In this document: one piece after another, positions 1 through 10,903 of the stretch
How positions within the stretch are numbered: position 1 is the stretch's first letter
How the letters are laid out: every line of letters starts with the position of its first letter
DNA from: Takashimella koratensis
Lineage: Eukaryota; Basidiomycota; Tremellomycetes; Trichosporonales; Tetragoniomycetaceae
DNA length: 64,000 nucleotides
NCBI GenBank assembly: GCA_003116875.1
Contig: BCKT01000016.1
Coordinates: 62,001-126,000 of the forward strand
Reading direction: 5' to 3'
Translations under genes and position numbers: made by a program
Notes under the pieces: model-generated
What the model saw: only the letters and a program-made list of their open reading frames with translations
Told to the model about the DNA's origin: nothing
Databases searched by the model: none

Positions 1-1
1 A

Positions 2-583
2 CTGCTTGTAGTCCAATCTCTACTCGAGGACGAGCGAGAAGCGCACAACCTTACCCAGACCCAGCTTTCGCGGGCGCTCGCCACCCAATGCGGGGTCGAC
101 GGGCAAGCGATCACCGAGGTCGCGTACCAGCTAGCATGCGGGGAGATCGAGACCACCGACGCTGTGCAACTCTTGCTTGAGGAAGTGGAGAAGGCGCGGT
201 GCTGGGCCTACGGAGGCAGCGGGGAAAGGGAAGGTGGGGCCGTGGGACCTGAGAAGAGGCTGGATGAGGTCGAAGTCAGCCTGAGAGCCCTCGCAGCGAG
301 GATAGAGGTCGTCGAGGCTGTAGTGTTTGGAGACGCAGGTCCACACACAGGTGTCATCGCTGCGCTTACAAGTGGTCAAGAGAGGACCGGGAATGTGAAG
401 GGGAAAGGGCTGTTCAAGTCCCCGCTAGAGAGGCTGGCAGAGGTAGAGGCCGGGTATGTACAGTGTGAGGCGAAAGTGGGGATGGTAGAGGCTATGCAGG
501 AGCAGGTGGATGGATGGGACGAGGAGTGGGAGGAATTGTTTGGACAGGAGGCGAGTGGATCCGATCAGACTAGTGGGCACTGA
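2..583 (+). CDS. 3' end of an unknown coiled-coil protein (partial)
   Basis: An open frame runs from the window edge (first full codon at base 2) to a TGA ending at 583, giving about 193 residues with no start in view. I do not recognise the family. The visible part is acidic and rich in Glu, Ala, Leu and Val, with heptad-like stretches such as LRALAARIEVVEAVV and LERLAEVEAGY that suggest coiled coil. There are no cysteine clusters or membrane segments. No intron signal is needed in this stretch. The next gene is convergent, about 400 bases away. It is called real because the frame is open to the edge and has codon use like its neighbours, but an upstream splice site could shorten the coding part. 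Confidence 0.6.
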   Translation: MLVVQSLLEDEREAHNLTQTQLSRALATQCGVDGQAITEVAYQLACGEIETTDAVQLLLEEVEKARCWAYGGSGEREGGAVGPEKRLDEVEVSLRALAARIEVVEAVVFGDAGPHTGVIAALTSGQERTGNVKGKGLFKSPLERLAEVEAGYVQCEAKVGMVEAMQEQVDGWDEEWEELFGQEASGSDQTSGH

Positions 584-992
584 GAAGGGTCCAGTTCAAA
601 TCCTTCCTTTCAACAGTTTCACGCGTACTCTCATTTAATCATAGCCGAAGTTTACCTTTCGGTCGCCCCTTGATACTTTATAATCAGCATTTCGTAGTTG
701 GTCTCTCTCGTAGATTTCCCTTATCGTGAACTTGGAGAATGTTGAGACGCTTACATGACATGACAATTCACTTTGTTTTGGTATGTACAATGATACGGGC
801 TCGATGGACGAGTCGAGATGCGGACAGAGACATTTCTTTGGGTCTGGAATAGCTTCTTTCTTTGATACGGTTGTGGATTTTGAAACATTTGTACAGACAT
901 TATGTATTTGTGAGTTTTGTTGCAAAGAATCGAGAGTTGGATGACATAGCATAGGGCGGGAGTGTCCACTGCATGCTTCTGACACCCAGGGC
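584..992. other. Convergent intergenic region
   Basis: Between two convergent 3' ends. It is more AT-rich than the genes and contains no frame with splice signals that I can support. It probably holds the two 3' UTRs and transcription ends. Confidence 0.6.
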
Positions 993-2155
993 TCAGCGCC
1001 TTACCTGCCCGCCCGCACATCCGAGGATCTGGACGAGTTCCTCTGCAGTGACTGAGTCGAACAACCCCGGCTTCGCCATGGCGTTCTCTGGCCTGTTCCC
1101 ATCACCCGACCCAGCTCCGCTGTTCTGCTTGTCGACTTTGGTGGACTCGCGCGCTATCGCAGTCGCGTCCGAGGCAGCAGTTATTGAAACGCCTTCGTCC
1201 GAGGAAACGCAGGGAGAGCGATACTCCCATCCCGGCTCCCAGTTCTCCCACTGCGGCTGGTGAGAGTCCCAGATCTGAAAAAGGGTGGACATGTCTTTCA
1301 CGTACTGTGATGAGTCAGCGGCTATGCTTGTATACAAAAGCTGTCTGCAAATCAACTATCTCAAGAAGTGAGTGTTGGTACTAGGCACTCCTACCATCGA
1401 AAGGCGAGCCTGACTCACGGGAGGGAAACAAGTTCCACAGTCTGGCTTCATAGTACCGACCAGACGCTCCTTAGTCTCAGCCAACCTTCCCTCTAAGATC
1501 CACATTCTATCGCGGAGACGAGTATTGTCGTTCTTGAGGAGGACAAGAGCCTCATCCTTGGTGATGTTGGGGGGGAGAACGAGTTCGGCACCGCTAGACC
1601 AAAGTGAGTCTTCCGCCTCGAGGTGCGGGGTAGATGGGTAAGGCGGAGATGGGTTGGGGGTCGACGAGGCGGGAGGAGAAGAGTCTGTGGGAAGGAAGGT
1701 GCGATTTTAGAGTGAGTCATCATCATCAGAGTGACGCGGTGAGGATGGGAAAGCCTGATAGTCAGAGGGAGGAAAGGAGAGAGAAGAGAAAAGGAACGAG
1801 GGAAGAAGCTCACCAGTCCACGCGTCCGCGTCCTGTTGAGGGGTCTCAGAACCCAGGATAGAGATGTCCGTTTCGCCACCGTCACCAGAGGGGGGCTGGG
1901 GCTTGGTCTTGACCTTGGAGACGGGGCTCCATGTGGAGGGTGCGGGGGTCTGAGTAGGAGCAGGGAGAGATGAGGGTGGATAAAGAGAGGTAAGAACAAC
2001 AATGGAGGCCAAGGGATTAAGACACAGAGCGGAGAGTGGAAGAGATCAATGTGGATGTGAGGGAGTCAGATTCAGTGAGGGGCAAGGTGAGTCCTAACGT
2101 CAGCTGGGATGAATAGAGTGAAGGGAAAGAGAGGACGTACTGTCTGAGCAGGCAT
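993..2155 (-). CDS. Unknown coiled-coil protein, four exons
   Basis: Spliced model, minus strand: 2141-2155, 1814-1949, 1419-1684, 993-1340, giving 254 residues (MPAQT... to ...GGQVRR). All junctions are GT-AG and phases agree. The N-terminal half is low complexity (Pro, Ser, Thr). The middle has a leucine-rich helix, LVLLKNDNTRLRDRMWILEG, followed by AETKERLVGTMK, which looks like a short coiled coil. I saw no basic region before it, so I do not call it a bZIP factor. The C-terminal part has several Trp residues (WDSHQPQWENWEPGWEY). A second donor lies at the end (CAG|GTAAGG), so a further 3' exon is possible. Intron 1 (191 nt) contains a shorter candidate acceptor, but using it creates an early stop. 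Confidence 0.6.
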
Positions 2156-2855
2156 AGTGGGTGTGAGGAGTTCGACGAGGGATGAGGGTGAAGATTGAGA
2201 TAGTGGTGAAAAGAAAGATGTGGAGAAAGTGGGAAGTGGGAAGAAGGAAGAAGGAAGAGTATTGAGACGAGGTGGCGAAAATGTGTAAGTAGGGAAGGTG
2301 GAAGAGAGGGAAGGTGGAAGATGCGTCACTAGGAGAAGGAAGGTGAGTCAGAGATGTCGACGATGAACGCGTTACAGGCGTTGAGTGGCTCTGAACTAGG
2401 GTTAGGTCACAGATGCTCAATCGAACCTTGCGCAAAGGTCGCAAAACATGGTAATAGATCAGTAGCGCGACCTGGCTTTCAATTTGTTCTTGCTATTAAC
2501 TTGATCAGAGGTGTATCTAGTATCTCACCTCCCTGCGCTCCGTCTGATGCAAAGAGGTACGCTGTATCCTACAACCACTGGGCGCAACGGATTCCTCCGT
2601 CTTCTTGCTAACATTGGCAATCAGACCGCTCGTCCGCTAACGCCAACGACAACATCAATGTCGATGTCAATGTCATGTTGTTGTACATTAGCGACCGACC
2701 ATGACATGGGTAACAATCGGTAGGTATGTATAAAGATATTGTAAACCACTCTCTCAGAGCTTCGAGATGGTGCACATAATCTACAGAGCCCGACCAGAGA
2801 GAGGAAACAGAAAAGAGATAGAAGGCACTGAGAGAAGGCGAAGGTAGATGAGCGC
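2156..2855. other. Intergenic region upstream of the coiled-coil gene
   Basis: Lies between the start of the minus-strand coiled-coil gene and the 3' end of the minus-strand GPI-type gene. It presumably contains the promoter of the former and terminator of the latter. Purine-rich on the plus strand from about 2180 to 2345 (pyrimidine-rich promoter side on the minus strand). No supported ORF. Confidence 0.5.
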
Positions 2856-3763
2856 CTAGAAAACGGACACGGCGCCTGAACCAAGTGCGAGGATAGCGAC
2901 GACAACAGGTGCGAACGATGTCCTGATTTGGGGCAAAGCGGGGGAGGTCGAGTTACCTAAAGTTCAAGTCAGCTTCGGTCCCTGTGTATGCTTGTTTGAG
3001 TATTCTATTGAGTTTCCACGAAGCGAGCACAAAGTATCATTCGCAGATCCCCACCCCGCCTCTTCGACCCTCCGCCCTCGGTCCTCCACTTCCAACCGAG
3101 GAGAGCCGACTCACGAGACGTCGTCGTAGCATGACTAGTAGTAGCTACCGTTCCCGTCGTCACTGTAGTCACCTCAGTAACCGTTGTCATCCCCGCTCCT
3201 GTCCCAGTCACAGTCGTCAATGTCGTCACGTGGCCCACGGTAACGGCACTCGCTGTGGTCGCGCTTCCTGACCCGGACTCTGTCGTTGCCGACTCTGACC
3301 CGTCGCCTTCTCCTTCGTCTGGAGAGGCACCCGAGGACGAGGACGAGGAGGAGGACGAAGACTTGGGTTCGGACTCGGGCTCGGACTCAGGTTCGGACTC
3401 GGGTTCAGATTCGGTGGTGGAATGCTCGGTCGTATGTGTGGTAGTATGTGTGGTTTCAGTCTCCCTCGAGACGAGGGAACGGATGTACAGCGCATCGACG
3501 GTGTCGGTATCAATGTCGGTGTCTTCTTCCTCCTCCGTATTGAGGACGGCCGAGTCGCTGGGCTCGAGAGCCGATCCAAGGACGAGTCCTTGTCCGAAGA
3601 GACTAGGTGAATCGATGCTCAAGTCGTGAGAGTTGACCCGATCGATAGCGTAGGTGGAGTCGAAACTGTTGGGAGAGGCAGCCGAGAATAAGGGAGAGGG
3701 AGCGGCGAGGGATTGGCTACACAACAAGGCGAGGGAAACCAACACGAGAGACAAGTTGACCAT
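2856..3763 (-). CDS. Secreted Ser/Thr-rich protein, probably GPI-anchored
   Basis: Two exons, 3115-3763 and 2856-2956, joined in phase, give 249 residues. The start chosen (MVNLSLVLVSLALLCSQSLA) gives a clean signal peptide; an upstream in-frame extension of 24 residues would spoil it. The mature protein has an acidic stretch (EEEEDTDIDTDT), four SEPE-type repeats, a run of ten Ser, then Val/Thr-rich repeats (TTVTEVTTVTTG). Exon 2 supplies a small-residue region and a hydrophobic end (PVVVAILALGSGAVSVF), the layout expected of a GPI-attachment signal. Such proteins are usually heavily O-mannosylated wall or plasma-membrane proteins. No enzymatic domain is visible. The continuous frame through the intron would end in unrelated residues, so the spliced form is preferred. 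Confidence 0.75.
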
Positions 3764-3895
3764 TGTTGATCCAACGAAGGGTCTGGAAGACTGAGTACGA
3801 AAGTAGAGGCGATGGGGGATCAAGATGTCAAACACTCAATTCGAGGTTCGAAGTGAGTATAGGTACAATATCGTCATATGCACAGGTTTTGCGCG

Positions 3896-3928
<33 letters not shown>

Positions 3929-4607
3929 TCGTGGAGGACTCTGACCCGACTGAAACGGCTGCTCCGCCCGCTCCCCCCCCCCCCCCCCCCCTTAAGCTTG
4001 CCACCTCCGTGTCGTCCGGGTCTCTGCACAGCGTACGGTGCGAGCAAACAAGCGCCCTCCAGACGCCTCGACATGCTTGATCGGTTCCTAATATCAATAA
4101 ACCCCTACAGGGGTCCGTGACGTCCGTCCCATGCCGCCGTGCCTATACGGTGAATTTCTGTCTTGCCTCTGCCTCCCAGCGCATGCCCCGACCTCTGCCG
4201 CGGCTAATGACATCCAGCAGCTCGAGGCTCAGGTTCTTCCTCGTGGCTCAAGGCCTCAGTGCTAAAAAAAGCCTTCGACCCTCTTTGGCTATGTCTGGTT
4301 GGTTGGTGGCTCATGGCTGATTCTGAGGGACCCGAACAGGTAAATCCCACTTGGCACCCCGTCTCGGCCGTATCTGTTCCTCACCCCATTACCGTTCCCC
4401 AACTGTATGACCTGTATTGTTCTGGTCTGATGTGAATTGTCCATAGATGTCATGTTTATAGAGTTTATAAGTATATAAGGCCTAAGAGTTACCGTGATGA
4501 CCAGCATCACAAGTACTACAAGGAGAACGGAGGACAGAGCGTCAAGACAAACCCTTGCGTGTCCTCTTTCTCCCTGTATAAGCCTCGCTTCGCTCGGCAG
4601 CGCTTGA
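3764..4607. other. Intergenic region with two long C tracts
   Basis: Upstream of the GPI-type gene and downstream of the expansin-like gene, both on the minus strand. It holds homopolymer runs of 32 C (3896-3927) and 19 C (3973-3991). On the coding strand of the GPI-type gene these are G runs 130-230 bases upstream of its start. No gene is supported. Confidence 0.6.
3896..3991. repeat. Two poly-C (poly-G on minus) homopolymer tracts
   Basis: Uninterrupted runs of 32 and 19 C are separated by about 45 bases. Run lengths this long are prone to sequencing error, so exact length is uncertain. Confidence 0.85.
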
Positions 4608-6301
4608 TCAGAGCGTTGGGAGTCGACCCGTTCCCTCGACCCAAGACCAAGTGATATTACTCGTGTACCCATCTGCAAACTCGCCGACGTCGAGAGAGGC
4701 AAAGTACTCGAATGCAGAAGGGGACAAGTCGAGAGATCGTTCGGCGCATCCAGTGCATCGGTCGGTAACTTCCACTGTGAGGGTCTTGCCTCCGTCTAGA
4801 GTGTGTTAGCGATTGTTAGACAGGTGCACGGAAGATGAGAGGGTAGAGAAGGGATGGACGAGTGAAGGTGGACACAGAGTGTGGAGGGAGAGGGGTCGCT
4901 TACAGGTAATGTCAAGGTGGTGACCACAGATCGGGTTGTTGTTCGGGTTCAACCCATTGTAGCCTGGCCAGTTATCGAACAACAGCGCGGAGACGGCGAC
5001 GATCTGGATAAAGAGAGAAGATATCAGCCTATGCGAATATGCAATCCGCAACCAATCCGCGACCAGTGACGATCATGTTGGGACCAAGTCATGACGAGGT
5101 CAAGATCAAGATCCAAGGCTGGACCAAAACTCACAGGCATATCATCGCTATCATACGTCCCACAGGCCGACAAACCAACTTCGAACCAAGTTCCGTAGCC
5201 AGAGTAAGGCCCAACACCGTCTGGATCAGCGGTGATGCTTGATGCGGCGGTGGTGGTTGATGCTGCGGAAGTGGTCGTCGTGCTCGTTGCCACCCACGAG
5301 GAAGAGGAGGAAGAGGAGGAGGAGGAGGAGGACGAGGTAGTGGTCGATGACGTCGTTGTTGACGTTCTCGTCGATGAGGAGGAGGATGAGGGAGTTGAGG
5401 AAGACGACGAAGACGAATTAGTGGTTGAGGTAGTGGAAAAGGACGGGGTCGAGGTAATTGACAAGGTCGTAGTTGACGGCGTAGTCGAAGTCGAAGTCTC
5501 ACTGGCAGTGCTGTCAGTGCTCGACGTGCTGGCAGTGCTAGTGGTAGACGTCGTTGACAAGGTTGTCGACGAAGCAGCCGCGGTCGTCGTTGAAGTCGTC
5601 GACGTGACGCTGTCCGTAGACGAAGTGGCGGTAGCGGTGGATGTGGAAGAAGTCGAGGTGCTAGTCGTCAAGACGCTGGCGGTATCGACGTCTACGCTCA
5701 GCGAGGCGGTCACGGAGGCCGTCAAGGAGTCTGTCGATACTCCCGTGGGCACAGAAACTGTTGTATTCGTCACACCAGTCACACCGGTCACCCCCGTCAC
5801 ACCTGTCGCTCCAGTCGCGTCCGTCACCGAGGCTACCGTGGTGGTTGCGGTCATTGTCGTCGTCGTAATTGTCGAATTCCCACCTACACACCCCGTGGTA
5901 GTTGCTCGTTTCCTGACCAACCTCAATTGCCCTCTCTTCCCTTCTCCACGCTTCCTAGTCTTCGTTCCCGCCTCGCGCGCGGACCCCAGTCCGGACCGGA
6001 ACACGCCTGAACCGGGTCCACTGGCGGTTCCGAGCTCAGTGCCCTTTGCGCGGAGGTCGTGTGCGTGGGCGCCATGAGGATGGGCGTGGAAGTGCGCGCC
6101 TCGGGGCTGAGACGAGTGAGGGTTTGGGATCGAGCGAGAGTGCAGGTTGGCCAGGCCTTCGGCTTGGATAGATGCCCGCGAAGCGAGTTGAGAGGCAGGA
6201 ACGAGGTGGGCGGGACCAGCAGCGGCTGGGGCGGGGCTGGGGGCGGCGGAGAGGAAAGGCAGGAAGGGGAGGAGAGAGAGGAGTGAGAGTGAAGCGAGCA
6301 T
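4608..6301 (-). CDS. Secreted expansin-like (DPBB / RlpA-like) protein with long Ser/Thr linker
   Basis: Exons 5135-6301, 4904-5003 and 4608-4795 give 484 residues. Residues 1-19 are a signal peptide. A basic pro-region follows with three dibasic Kex2-like sites (KR at 117-118, 122-123 and 131-132), so the mature protein probably begins at about residue 133. Next come five consecutive Thr-Gly-Val-type triplets (about 164-178), then about 190 residues of almost pure Ser/Thr. The C-terminal 120 residues match a double-psi beta-barrel: YSGYGTWFEVGLSACG, NPICG, VEVTDRCTGC and LDLSPSAFEYFA are typical of fungal expansin-like or loosenin-like proteins. Such proteins act outside the cell on wall polymers without hydrolysis. 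The domain is complete only when both introns are removed, which supports the model. Confidence 0.85.
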
Positions 6302-7599
6302 CTTGAGTGTCGCTAAGTGGGGATATGAGAGAGGAAGAAAGGAGGTTGGGGTGAGAGGTGCGAGCGGTGTTGACGAGGTTGAAAGAGCGTAAAGTCGGTA
6401 CCCGGGCCTGCGGGTACGGTTGGATCAACGATCAGAGCTCACAGAGCTGCTTCACGAACGTGAGTTGGGTAGAGGTTAAGATGAGATGAAGATTAGTTGG
6501 AAGGAAGAGAATGAAGGGGATAGGTTATTTGGGCTTAGAGGACAAGGTTCCAATGATCCATCGGCCAGGTTAGGTCGGAGGAGGTCAGGTCCGTGGGTCG
6601 GTAGGGATCAGGGAGAGAGAGGGGGAGGGGTTCCCTCTCCCGGCCTGCTCGCAGCCGTCCGCAGGGGCTGCGAGTGCAGAGGGGAAGGGGGAAGGGATAC
6701 TGGGGAATCGGCAGTGGCTTTGGGTGGAAACACAAACGCATGACGTGGTCCATCCGACGAGCCATCTCTGACCACCCGGTGGGACCTGGCAGATCGGCGG
6801 TAATTTGAACGGGGGAACGCGGAGAGGAGTGAAATGGTGAAATGAGGAAGAGGGACGGCGGGGTGGGTAAACCAGGCCCTGAATTACCCATGTAAGCACA
6901 TCGGAAGGGAAGAATCTGATCGAGAACAGGTGTGGATAATGCTGGTGGCCAAGAAAGTGGAGCGACCGAGAGTGGAGAAGGTAGGGTGGGTTCAGACAGC
7001 TGCAGAAGGGCGGAAGTAGATGCTGATTGACAATGAAGGGGGTGCATCGGTGAGCTCAAGGGGTGGTGGTATGGTATGTAAGGATGGGAGGTGTGAGCTG
7101 CATAAGAGAGAGAGAGAGAGGGAGGGTGGAAGCGTCGCGAGGACGAGGAGGGAGACGGTGGTGGGTGAGTTGGGAAGCTGTGATGGATGGAGGAAACCGA
7201 CCAGCCATCTGTGAATGTGAATTGTCCGGCAATTCGCCACACTGGCCGCTTTTGGCAGACAATATCACAGGGGAACACTGAGTGGAAATGACACGTATAT
7301 CTTCCGAGTTGGAAGACACGTCATTCTCTTGTTCGACAAGACTGGTATCACTCCTTCTCCCTTGTTCTTGATGCTTCCAGGCTATTCCCCGTGGTGTCAT
7401 CGTAGTAGTATCTCTTACCCCATACACGTCCTCAATTTATCAACTTTTACTTTTTTTTTTCTCTCTCCTCCTCCTCCTCGTTCCCCGTTCCACCTCTTCC
7501 TCAAAACCACCTCTGCACCGTCCCATCGCGAGGTTATAACCACCGGACCCACCCACTCGTCTCTACTCGTCTACCCCACCCTTCTCGCACTCCTTCATC
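6302..7599. promoter_or_regulatory. Divergent promoter region between the expansin-like gene and SSE1
   Basis: A 1.3-kb gap between divergent starts. Near SSE1 it has a T run and CT-rich tract (about 7450-7485), common just upstream of fungal starts. An inverted repeat CTTCC-N5-GGAAG sits at 7301-7315. No coding region is supported: the 247-codon minus frame here is low complexity and lacks splice or family signals. Confidence 0.5.
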
Positions 7600-10349
7600 A
7601 TGGCTGTAAGTCGCTGCTGCCTATCGCTGCACTTCCTTTCTCTTGTCTGAGTCACCGCTGACAACGTGCCTATTCTCTTCCATCTCCCTCGATCTCACAC
7701 CCATGTCATATACACACCCACTCACAGAGCGTCGTCGGTATCGACCTCGGAAACCTCTCGTCCAAGATTGGTGTCGCCCGTCACCGCGGTATCGACATCA
7801 TCGTCAACGAGGTCTCCAACCGTGCCACTCCGTAAGTTGAGGTCGAGTTCACGTTGGCGTACGAGGAAACAAGGAAGAGCTAGTTCACTGTACTCTGCTG
7901 CGAGCACTGTTATTATCTAGGGACATCGCTTTATCTGTCTTCCCCATCTTGTCTGCTCCTTGTCTTCTCCCTCTCATCCTCTCCTGGTCGTTGCACTCAA
8001 CTAACAATCCCAGCTCGCTCGTCTCGTTCACCCCGCGTCAGCGTCTCATCGGCGAGTCCGCCAAGACTGCCGAGACCTCCAACTTCAAGAACACTGTTGG
8101 TTCCTTGAAGCGTCTCGTCGGCCGAACCCTTGCCGACCCCGAGGTTGCCGAGTTTGAGAAGAAGTACATCAACGCCCAGCTCGTCGACGTCAACGGCCAG
8201 ATCGGTGTCAAGGTCAACTACCTCGGCGAGCCTACCGAGTTCTCCTTCACCCAGCTCGTCGCCACTTACCTCGGCAAGCTCCGCGACACCGCGGCCGCTG
8301 AGCTCAAGCAGCAGGTCACCGACGTTGTCATTGCTGTCCCTGGTTGGTACACCGACGCTCAGCGCCGCGCTTTGCTCGACGCCGCTCACATTGCCGGCCT
8401 CAACCCGCTCCGCCTCATCAACGACACCACCGCCGTCGCCCTCGGTTACGGTATCACCAAGGCCGACTTGCCCGAGTCGAGCGAGAACCCACGTCACGTC
8501 TGCTTTGTCGATGTCGGTCACTCCAACTACTCGGTCGCCGTCGTCGCCTTCTCCAAGGGCCAACTCACCGTCAAGGCTACCGCCTACGACCGCAACTTTG
8601 GTGGTCGCGACTTTGACTACGCGCTCGTTCAGCACTTTGCCAAGGAGTTTGACGCAAAGTACAAGATTGACGTTCTCTCCTCGCAAAAGGCCATCTTCCG
8701 TCTCTCCACCTCGGCCGAGCGATTGAAGAAGGTTCTCTCCGCCAACGCCGAGGCCCCCATCAACGTCGAGTCGATCATGAACGACGTCGACGCTTCGGGT
8801 TCCATGAAGCGTGAGGAGTTTGAGAAGCTCATTGAGGGCCTCCTCACTCGTGTCTCTACCCCTCTCGAGGCTGCGATCAAGACCGCCGGCCTTACTGCCG
8901 ACCAGATTGACGCCGTCGAGCTTGTCGGTGGCTCTACTCGTGTCCCTGCTATCAAGGAGCGCATCCAGGCCTTCTTCCCGGGCAAGACCCTTGGCTTCAC
9001 CCTCAACCAGGACGAGGCCGTCGCCCGTGGTGCCACCTTCGCTTGCGCTTCACTCTCCCCCGTCTTCCGTGTCCGCGAGTTTGCCGTCCACGATGTTACC
9101 CCTTACCCGATCAAGGTTCAGTGGGAGAAGGAGGCCGGCAACCCGGACGAGGACACTGAGCTCGTCGTCTTCCCCCAGGGCAACGCTATCCCGTCCACCA
9201 AAATCCTCACCTTCTATCGCAAGGGTCCGTTCGAGCTCGAGGCTCGTTACGCCGACGAGTCGACCATCCCCAAGGGTGCCAACCCATGGGTCGGCAAGTT
9301 TACCGTCAAGTCGGTCGAGACCCCAGCCTCGGGTGACTTTGCCTGCGTCAAGGTCAAGGCTCGGCTCAACCTTCACGGTATCTTGAGCTTCGAGGGCGCG
9401 TACGTCGTCGAGGAGGTCGAGAAGGAGGAGACCATTGTCACTGGCGAGGGCGAGGACAAGAAGGAGGAGAAGAAGATGGTCAAGAAGCTCCAGCGAAAGG
9501 GTGACTGCCCCGTTGTCGGCCAGTACATTTCGCTCCCGTCCAACGTCGTCGACTCGTGGCAGGAGAAGGAGGGCAAGATGCACGCCGAGGACAAGCTCGT
9601 CATGGAGACTGAGGTGAGTTTGGGTCATTATTTATAACGAATTACTACTAACATTACTTCAGAACTGCAAGAACGCTCTCGAGGAGTACGTTTACGACAT
9701 GCGTGGCAAGCTCGAGGACCGGTACGCTTCCTATGTCCAGGCTTCCGAGAAGGAGGCGCTCCTCGCTGGTTTGTCCGAGGCCGAGGACTGGCTCTACACC
9801 GAGGAGGGTGAGGATGCGACCAAGTCTGCATACGTCGAGAGGCTCGACAAGCTCAAGGTCATGGGTGACCCCATCGTTCTCCGCTGGAAGGAGAGCGAGG
9901 CGCGACCCAAGGCCGCTGCGGCCCTTCGTGAGGCCCTCAACTTGTACTTGAGTCAGGCTCAGGGCGGTGACGAGAAGTACTCGCACATTGACGACGCGGA
10001 CAAGACCAAGGTGGTGAGTATTTTGGACACAGTTCAAACGAGCTACGCTAATATCTATCAGATTGAGAAGTGCGCGACTACCCAGCAGTGGCTCGAGGAC
10101 ATGCTCGCTCGCCAGTCTGAGAAGGCCAAGAACGTTAACCCAGTCATCACCTCTGCTGAGATTGAGAAGCGCCGAGAAGACGTCGTGTTCACTTCGTCGT
10201 CGATCATGGCTCGCCCCAAGCCTCGCCCGAAGGTGACTCCTTCCGAGCCGGCGAGTGGGACGCAGACGCCCAAGGAGGAGGCCAAGAAGGAGGAGGAGAT
10301 TGAGGTTGAGGGTGAGGGACCGTCTATCGAGGAGATGGATGTCGACTAG
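7600..10349 (+). CDS. SSE1: Hsp110-family chaperone, Sse1-like
   Basis: Five exons (7600-7605, 7728-7831, 8014-9613, 9663-10013, 10062-10349) give 782 residues, the usual length for fungal Sse1/Hsp110. The first exon codes only Met-Ala. The N-terminus [17 protein letters not shown] is the Hsp70-type ATPase start. Further ATPase signatures are [28 protein letters not shown] and [15 protein letters not shown]. The C-terminal half has the Hsp110 beta domain with a charged Glu/Lys loop and a helical end closing with an acidic MDVD. Sse1 acts in the cytosol as nucleotide-exchange factor for Hsp70 and as a holdase. The last intron (48 nt) is a multiple of three with no stop, so unspliced RNA would still be readable. 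The PP2A scaffold gene follows in the same direction. Confidence 0.95.
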
Positions 10350-10903
10350 AGTGGGGGTAAGGTAGTTGGTGTTCTGTCCCGTAGTCCCGTAGCATGGTTC
10401 ACTGTCTCGTCTGATCGATATATACGCAATCTCTACATGCGGATGGATGATGGATGATAGACGCGAGTATAGAGTGCCACATTCGGTGATTCCAGACGAC
10501 GCGACGTAATAATGACACGGCATTATAAGGGGAGCTGTGTCTGGTGGGATTTGATAACGCCTAATACACCATCCCCATTCAAGACACGACACGGTTGCGC
10601 TACACTACGCACAAGACAAGACGGCAAGCAACACATCCAACCTCACCCTCACCTCCATCCATCTCATCCTCACCCACACCCTCACCCTCGTCCTCAACCG
10701 ACTACAGCACACGTCCACGGCCACCCGTCGCATCTCTCTGACCCATCGCGAGTCCGGCCCGAGACCCTTTCTCACTCGCCCTTTCCGGCAACTCTCTATC
10801 CCTTTGTGACCCCACCCACCTCACTCACCTATCAACCTTTTCTAATCCCACCACACCACACCACACCACTCGCCCACCACCAGCACCCACACCACCGCCC
10901 ACC
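10350..10903. other. Intergenic region between SSE1 and the PP2A scaffold gene
   Basis: Holds the SSE1 3' end and the PP2A-A promoter. The last 250 bases are rich in CCAC and CTCAC repeats, with a CCACA array just before the start at 10904, a typical C/T/A-rich leader. No ORF is supported. Confidence 0.5.

Noticed and set aside
1419..1684. Leucine-zipper-like helix read as a bZIP factor
   Set aside because: No basic DNA-binding region precedes the helix, so only coiled coil is claimed.
5232..6077. 281-codon plus-strand open frame rich in Val/Glu/Asp
   Set aside because: It is the antisense of the Ser/Thr-rich stalk of the expansin-like gene. The long frame follows from biased codons; the minus strand has signal peptide, introns and a real domain.
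6535..7278. 247-codon minus-strand open frame
   Set aside because: Pro/Ser/His low complexity in a divergent promoter, no splice or domain support.
7301..7315. CTTCC-N5-GGAAG inverted repeat as a heat-shock element for SSE1
   Set aside because: The spacing does not fit alternating nGAAn units, so it is only noted as an inverted repeat.
7997..8686. 229-codon minus-strand open frame
   Set aside because: Antisense shadow of the SSE1 ATPase domain, with low-complexity residues.
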